Positions 44,630 to 45,697 of a stretch of 45,697 nt of DNA are shown here, piece by piece (positions within the stretch are counted from its first letter, which is position 1; every line of letters begins with the position of its first letter). Below the pieces are notes generated by a model. It did no database searches. It saw only the letters and a list, made by a program, of their open reading frames with translations, and was not told the DNA's origin. The DNA comes from Candidatus Cloacimonadota bacterium. Its GTDB lineage: Bacteria > Cloacimonadota > Cloacimonadia > Cloacimonadales > TCS61. The position numbers were made by a program, and so were the translations under genes. The stretch is from assembly GCA_021736135.1 (NCBI GenBank), contig JAIPGO010000021.1, positions 1 to 45,697 on the forward strand, in the 5' to 3' direction.

Positions 44630-45697
44630 TCATTTAACTATCAACATTTTATTTGCTCCAAGAACCTGACCATCAAGGGATAATACGTAAAAGTAAACTC
44701 CGGTTGAGACCGTTTTCCTATCCTCATTCCGGCAATCCCAGACGGTGGAATAGGCTTCTCCATTCTGTGTTTCAGTTGTTGCCAAACCTGCTATACGTGC
44801 TAAACCGCTGAGACTTTGGGTAAGTTCTATGGTTTTAACTTTCTGACCTTTGGCATTATAAATATTAATAACTGGGTCAATAATCGGGACTTCCGGTAAA
44901 GTGAATTCCAGAAACACTACTCCTCTATCATTTTTAAGATAAACGGGATTGGGATAATTTTCAATTTTCAATTTTCCATTTTCAATTACACATTCCCCGT
45001 TTCCCACAATCTGATATTCATAACACCCCATATCAATAATATCATTCCAGACACGTTGATTACCAGCCAGATCCATGGGTGGAATATGCAGTCCCAGCGT
45101 ATCAGGTGTTCCGGCATCAATACAGGGTGAATCCTCGCTAAGCTGGTAAAATAAAGGCATATCCTCTGTTAATAACGGATCTGTTTCGCCGACAAATATC
45201 GGTTCCGAGTCCCAGAGATTGCCACTGAAAGTAACATATTCCGGCAGATCAACAAAAAACCAGTCCTCATCTACCAGGTTATTACTCATTACAACGTCAT
45301 AAGGCACTTCATATATCTCATTATTCAGAAATAATTGTGTGTACATATCGGGGTTATATATGATATTATTACTCAGTTCCGCCATCCCGAAAACGCTCAT
45401 CATCGTTCCCGAACCCTGGTTATTGGCAATTGTGCAGTTAGCAATATGCATCGGCTGAAACCGGTGCTGCAGATAAATCTCGGCAAAGGCCCAACTGGTT
45501 TGGGAAATGTTATTATTTATCACTAAAGTATTCGTAAGATCAAGATTATTCTCACTGATACTTTCAGTTATATTCTGATAGAAGATCAATGTCGCATCAT
45601 AAGCAGAACAGTTTGAGATTATTGTATTTCTGACTATAACATCCGAATAACCTAAAAATAAACCAGTCTTACTTCCGACATCTCCTATAAAACCCAG
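44630..45697 (-). CDS. Secreted beta-helix protein with T9SS-type sorting domain (N-terminus outside window)
   Basis: The frame is open to the right edge, so the start is missing; at least 356 residues are present. The first part has the Asn-rich rungs of a right-handed parallel beta helix (NTIISNCSA, NTLVINNNISQTS, IANCTIANNQGSG, ELSNNIIYNPD), ending with CIDAGTPDTLGLHIPPMDLAGNQRV and GCYEYQ, a common end of such helices in FCB secreted proteins. The last 90 residues are a FlgD-like C-terminal domain: YPNPVYLKN, VINIYNAKGQKVKTIEL, STGVYFYVLSLDG and KMLIVK, typical of type IX secretion cargo. Between them is a linker (VIENGKLKIEN) encoded by a heptamer array. Substrate unknown; surface adhesin or polysaccharide-active protein are possibilities. 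Confidence 0.85.
   Translation of the reverse strand: MGFIGDVGSKTGLFLGYSDVIVRNTIISNCSAYDATLIFYQNITESISENNLDLTNTLVINNNISQTSWAFAEIYLQHRFQPMHIANCTIANNQGSGTMMSVFGMAELSNNIIYNPDMYTQLFLNNEIYEVPYDVVMSNNLVDEDWFFVDLPEYVTFSGNLWDSEPIFVGETDPLLTEDMPLFYQLSEDSPCIDAGTPDTLGLHIPPMDLAGNQRVWNDIIDMGCYEYQIVGNGECVIENGKLKIENYPNPVYLKNDRGVVFLEFTLPEVPIIDPVINIYNAKGQKVKTIELTQSLSGLARIAGLATTETQNGEAYSTVWDCRNEDRKTVSTGVYFYVLSLDGQVLGANKMLIVK
44962..44989 (-). repeat. In-frame heptamer array in the T9SS protein linker
   Basis: Read on the plus strand: CAATTTT, CAATTTT, CCATTTT, CAATTAC. These are the same words as the intergenic arrays at 685 and 27491. Translated from the minus strand they give the linker IENGKLKIEN directly before the YPNP sorting domain. 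Confidence 0.8.

Overview
The window looks like a chromosomal stretch from a Gram-negative FCB-type bacterium. The clues are an outer-membrane beta-barrel protein with a signal peptide, and a secreted beta-helix protein ending in a FlgD-like, type IX secretion-style sorting domain (YPNP start, GVYFYVL, KMLIVK end). The style fits Cloacimonadota or a neighbouring FCB lineage, but that placement is inference from protein style only.

Layout. 1-721: non-coding, with short repeats. 722-2758 (-): M3 oligopeptidase. 3374-24035 (+): fifteen tightly packed genes forming one nucleotide-biosynthesis superoperon, in the order pyrD, pyrK, pyrC, pyrE-pyrF fusion, pyrB, pyrI, guaB, purM, purL, purQ, a class-V PLP enzyme, purH, purC-purE fusion, purD and purN-guaA fusion. 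Together they cover carbamoyl aspartate to UMP and most steps from PRA to IMP and on to GMP. carAB, purF and purB are not in the window. Several enzymes have a eukaryote-like build (UMP-synthase order, PAICS-like PurC-PurE with class II PurE, an IMPDH resembling the Tritrichomonas enzyme). The superoperon ends at a strong terminator (24084-24109), followed by tRNA-Lys(CTT) on the minus strand, an NAD-dependent epimerase and an outer-membrane protein.

26882-28067 is a repeat-rich intergenic region. 28068-40861 (-) is a more AT-rich five-gene operon that reads like an undescribed defence system: a ParA-like ATPase, a translationally coupled HD-domain protein with a full H-HD-H-H-D set, a PD-(D/E)XK nuclease fused to a NACHT-type NTPase, and two paralogous NB-ARC/TPR STAND NTPases with different N-terminal domains. 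A 1.2-kb non-coding stretch with a very large perfect hairpin separates it from a RloA/RloB (AbiL-like) pair at 42062-44076. The window ends inside the T9SS-type secreted protein.

The most unexpected signal is not a gene. Throughout the window there are short tandem arrays with a strict 7-, 8- or 9-nt period whose sequence differs from place to place. They are common in intergenic DNA, often touch stop codons, and three lie in frame inside proteins: the PurN-GuaA linker, a loop of the GuaA C-terminal domain, and the linker before the T9SS sorting domain. A second repeat class consists of hairpins with varying stems and a conserved GTAG or GGAG foot, the hallmark of REP elements mobilised by RAYT/TnpA-REP transposases; no such transposase is in the window.
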